The notes under the pieces: model-generated
Database searches by the model: none
What the model was told of the DNA's origin: nothing
What the model saw: the letters and a program-made list of their open reading frames with translations, nothing else
DNA from: Brasenia schreberi
Lineage: Eukaryota > Streptophyta > Magnoliopsida > Nymphaeales > Cabombaceae
DNA length: 64,000 bases
NCBI GenBank assembly: GCA_036023115.1
Contig: JAYKKT010000089.1
Coordinates: 11,000,001 to 11,064,000, forward strand
Direction: 5' to 3'
In this document: piece after piece, positions 61,640 to 64,000 of the stretch
How the letters are laid out: every line of letters begins with the position of its first letter
Position numbering within the stretch: the first letter of the stretch is position 1
Program-made: the position numbers and the translations under genes

Positions 61640-62320
61640 TTTTTTTCTACGGTTGGAGGCCGAAGTCATACACCCCGTGGACATTGAACTTGCCATTTGT
61701 GAGTGAGCATGAAAGAGCGGTCGAGCTGCTTCTCTCCATACCACCTTATGCAGTCAGCGTCACTCACATATGGCATGATAGATATGTGGTGTAGATTGAA
61801 AAGCATCCATTGGTAGTGATGCTTTTCAATCTGGACCGCTGATCTAAGTTCAAAGTGCTTGTGGCTCTTACTCGTAGCATAATCGTTAATACACATATGT
61901 ATGGATCAATTATAAAGAATCATCAATGGTAGACATTTTTCGTTCCCAAGCTAAAACCAAAACCAGAGAGTACTCGGTTCGGTTTCGGTTTCGATTCTAC
62001 CTCTCATGAAACCGGAATGGTTAGTCTTTGGTTAGTCTTAGTATGTTTTAAAAAATACTTTATAATTTAATTTTAAAAATATTCTTTTACCAATTCTAAG
62101 CTCAAACCAATGCCGTCCCCAAACAACGAATGTGTAATTTTAAAAATATTTTTTAAAAGTTCTTATTCGTGTTGATTTAATTTGATGTTATCTTAAAAGT
62201 GTGAACCCCAAAAAGGTAACTCAAGCAAACCACAATTTCAGCCGTTCATCATTTGGATGGAGTTTGCCCATGAATAGTTTGCATTCGCCATCTTCTTTCT
62301 CTCTCCTTGTGTATATATAT
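61640..62320. other. Intergenic DNA with a GGTTTC-rich patch
   Basis: 61950-62130 contains 'ggttcggtttcggtttcg' and an AT core, a likely third, more decayed copy of the element at 46610. A short inverted phrase 'aaaagcatcc..gatgctttt' lies at 61799-61829. No gene. Confidence 0.45.
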
Positions 62321-62610
62321 ATACACCTAGAGAGAGCATATTTCATAAGCACACTCATTATTGTTTTAATCTTTTTAAAGATCTCAATCGTTCAACAATT
62401 AAAATCAATGATTGAAATCTTTAAAGTAAATAGTATCATGTGCATCATTCCCAAAAAGTATAAAGTTATTTTTTATTTTAAAATTTGAATTTCAATCATC
62501 AATTTCACTTATCAACGATTGCAATCTTTGAGAATATTTAAGTATGAAAGGATTGCACATGGACTAATCTCTCTCTATATAAAAATAAATATAAAGAGAG
62601 AGGGAAAGAA
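62305..62610. mobile_element. Microsatellite-bounded MITE-like element
   Basis: TA then GA at 62314-62336 on the left, and CT then TA at 62568-62602 on the right. The interior has inverted phrases ('gatctcaatcgttcaac' against 'caacgattgcaatctttgag'). Non-coding. Confidence 0.45.
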
Positions 62611-62753
62611 TCAAATGCTACCTACCATTAAGGTTGTTGAGGATTCAAAGATTGTAAGGACATTTGAAACATCACAAAAGACAATCTTATTAAACTTATG
62701 TCATCAAAAAGCAACGATTGAGTCAACAACGTCTACTAAATAGGATTCAATCT

Positions 62754-62756
<3 letters not shown>

Positions 62757-62852
<96 letters not shown>
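62757..62852. repeat. (CT)n(TA)n microsatellite
   Basis: About 33 bp CT followed by about 60 bp TA. Ser/Leu/Tyr/Ile open frames here are artefacts. Confidence 0.95.
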
Positions 62853-62989
62853 TATCTATGCACTTGTACTTGTGTACATGTGCATTTTTGTGTATATGGG
62901 GGTCTATGTGCGTGCATATGTGAGTGCACCTGCATGTGTGTGAGAGAGAGAGATGCAGCCATCGATGGGTGCAAAACACAACGATGGTG

Positions 62990-63400
62990 ATGTTAGTAAC
63001 CTAACTAGAAAGTTATGGCCTTATCAAAGATTTGTGCAGGGTAGGTAATTAATGGACCCACTTAAATAAATGCCGTCCAGTATGGAGGTGAATGATGCCA
63101 ACCGTCCATCTTTCGTCTATACCTAGGGATCAACTTTGATGCGAGTCTTTCACCTTAATTGTATTGATTCTAAGGCTTTAATTCACTCCCGTTTCCATTT
63201 CCTCAAGAAAGTAGCTTTCCAGATACTCCAAATCCATCTTCAACCATTAAAAAGCAATTCTCATAAGATTTAGATAAAGGGAACACAAGAATCATCTGTA
63301 TTTAGCTCATTAGGGCTGACTTGACCCCAACCCGGGACCTTGTTCCGTGTCACAATGACACGAATATGAAATGGTAGAGTCCCCAATCATTTGCACAATG
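62990..63400. other. Intergenic DNA, nothing recognised
   Basis: No open frame with a domain and no clear repeat. Confidence 0.4.
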
Positions 63401-63404
63401 ACAC

Positions 63405-63500
63405 AATCAGACTTCTCTTTACTTTTGGGTACGAGGGGTTGGCTGAAGCCAATGCATATGCACCGTATCGAACTCATGACCTTTAACTTGTGCAAACCGA
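63405..63500 (-). mobile_element. SINE copy, subfamily 1
   Basis: Minus strand: 'ggtcatgagttcgatacgg' (B box), 'gcatatgcattggcttcagcc' shortened to its core here, and an A-rich end. The A-box side overlaps the next SINE. Confidence 0.55.
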
Positions 63501-63592
63501 GATCATTAGCTCAACTGGCATGACTCTTTGACTCCTCTGTTGCAGGTGCGGAGTTCAATTCCTGATGAGGTAGGAGTGCAATATTCCTTTAA
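63500..63592 (+). mobile_element. SINE copy, subfamily 2
   Basis: 'gatcattagctcaactggc' (A box), then 'gtgcggagttcaattcctg' (B box). Lies head to head with the minus-strand SINE just before it. Confidence 0.55.
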
Positions 63593-63749
63593 GTTGTCTC
63601 ATGAACTAACGGCACAAGCAGCAGATGAGGGGCTCGGAGACGATGCAAATACGTAGTATTTACATGCTCATACTAACCCAACTTGCTAGACGGGTATAAA
63701 TCTTCTAGTGCTCAAGAGTTGTATGCTAATGGTGAAGGTTGCATGCATG

Positions 63750-63840
63750 CGTGACAAGCAATAACTCAGCAGGCTAGGAGCTCGACTCATGGGTTGAAGG
63801 TCATAAGTTCAACCCATTACACCAAAAGAAAAGAAATTTG
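63750..63840 (+). mobile_element. SINE copy, subfamily 1
   Basis: 'gacaagcaataactcagc' (A box region), 'ggtcataagttcaaccc' (B box) and an A-rich end. Confidence 0.6.
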
Positions 63841-64000
63841 CACAGAAAATCTAATTTATAATTTACATGAAAATTTATACTTTTCATGAAAAATATACAA
63901 AAAATTAAGTTTGTCGAGCTTCATAAGCAAACTCGTGGGGAGATCTCGTCTAAATAAGAGCTTGGCTTGTCTTAAATGAACTTAAGGGATAAGTCACAGC

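Overview
The window is nuclear DNA of a flowering plant. The genes have spliced introns with GT-AG borders (one looks GC-AG), their products have clear plant relatives, and the intergenic DNA is AT-rich and full of retroelements and TA/GA microsatellites. I cannot name the species. There is no operon, CRISPR array, phage or bacterial cassette.

Three genes look intact. A two-exon gene (10916 to 6353, minus) encodes a 1,497-residue acidic protein with an N-terminal membrane anchor. A two-exon gene (32723 to 30547, minus) encodes a SUN-domain nuclear-envelope protein of 463 residues. An eleven-coding-exon gene (50183 to 55488, plus) encodes a CDP-diacylglycerol synthase of 438 residues.

Four genes are visible only as decayed or partial copies. 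A guanylate kinase (28923 to about 25381, minus) keeps its introns but has lost key residues and its frame near the end. The last four exons of an ALADIN nucleoporin lie at 41243-40609 (minus). A DYW-type PPR gene (58496-55919, minus) has three frameshifts and a LINE inserted just before its DYW tail. An RRM-protein fragment (24375-24112, minus) sits between inverted ends of a possible transposon.

Most of the rest is mobile DNA. One RTE-like LINE family with (TTG)n 3' ends is present at least eight times (1-1918, 2385-4730, 17652-20890, 23000-23575, 34215-37442, 41880-43421, 56106-56580, 53996-54040). Full length is about 3.2 kb, and three copies have target-site duplications that can be read directly. 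A tRNA-derived SINE family with A-box and B-box sequences occurs at least 14 times in two subfamilies. There is also a hAT transposase remnant at 22645-22985, a run of five MITE-like elements separated by microsatellites at 15047-16493, and several minisatellites (81, 77, 74 and 145 bp units).

Layout: 1-4.7 kb LINEs; 4.7-6 kb unassigned; 6-11.3 kb acidic membrane protein gene; 11.3-25 kb repeats and transposon relics; 25-29 kb guanylate kinase relic; 29-33.2 kb SUN gene; 33.2-40.5 kb microsatellite, LINE and repeats; 40.6-41.2 kb ALADIN relic; 41.9-48.3 kb LINE and repeats; 48.4-55.5 kb CDP-DAG synthase; 55.9-58.5 kb PPR pseudogene, convergent with it; 58.6-64 kb repeats. The genes do not form a pathway. 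I found no convincing new multi-gene system; the unusual content is in the mobile elements and in how genes are decaying around them.
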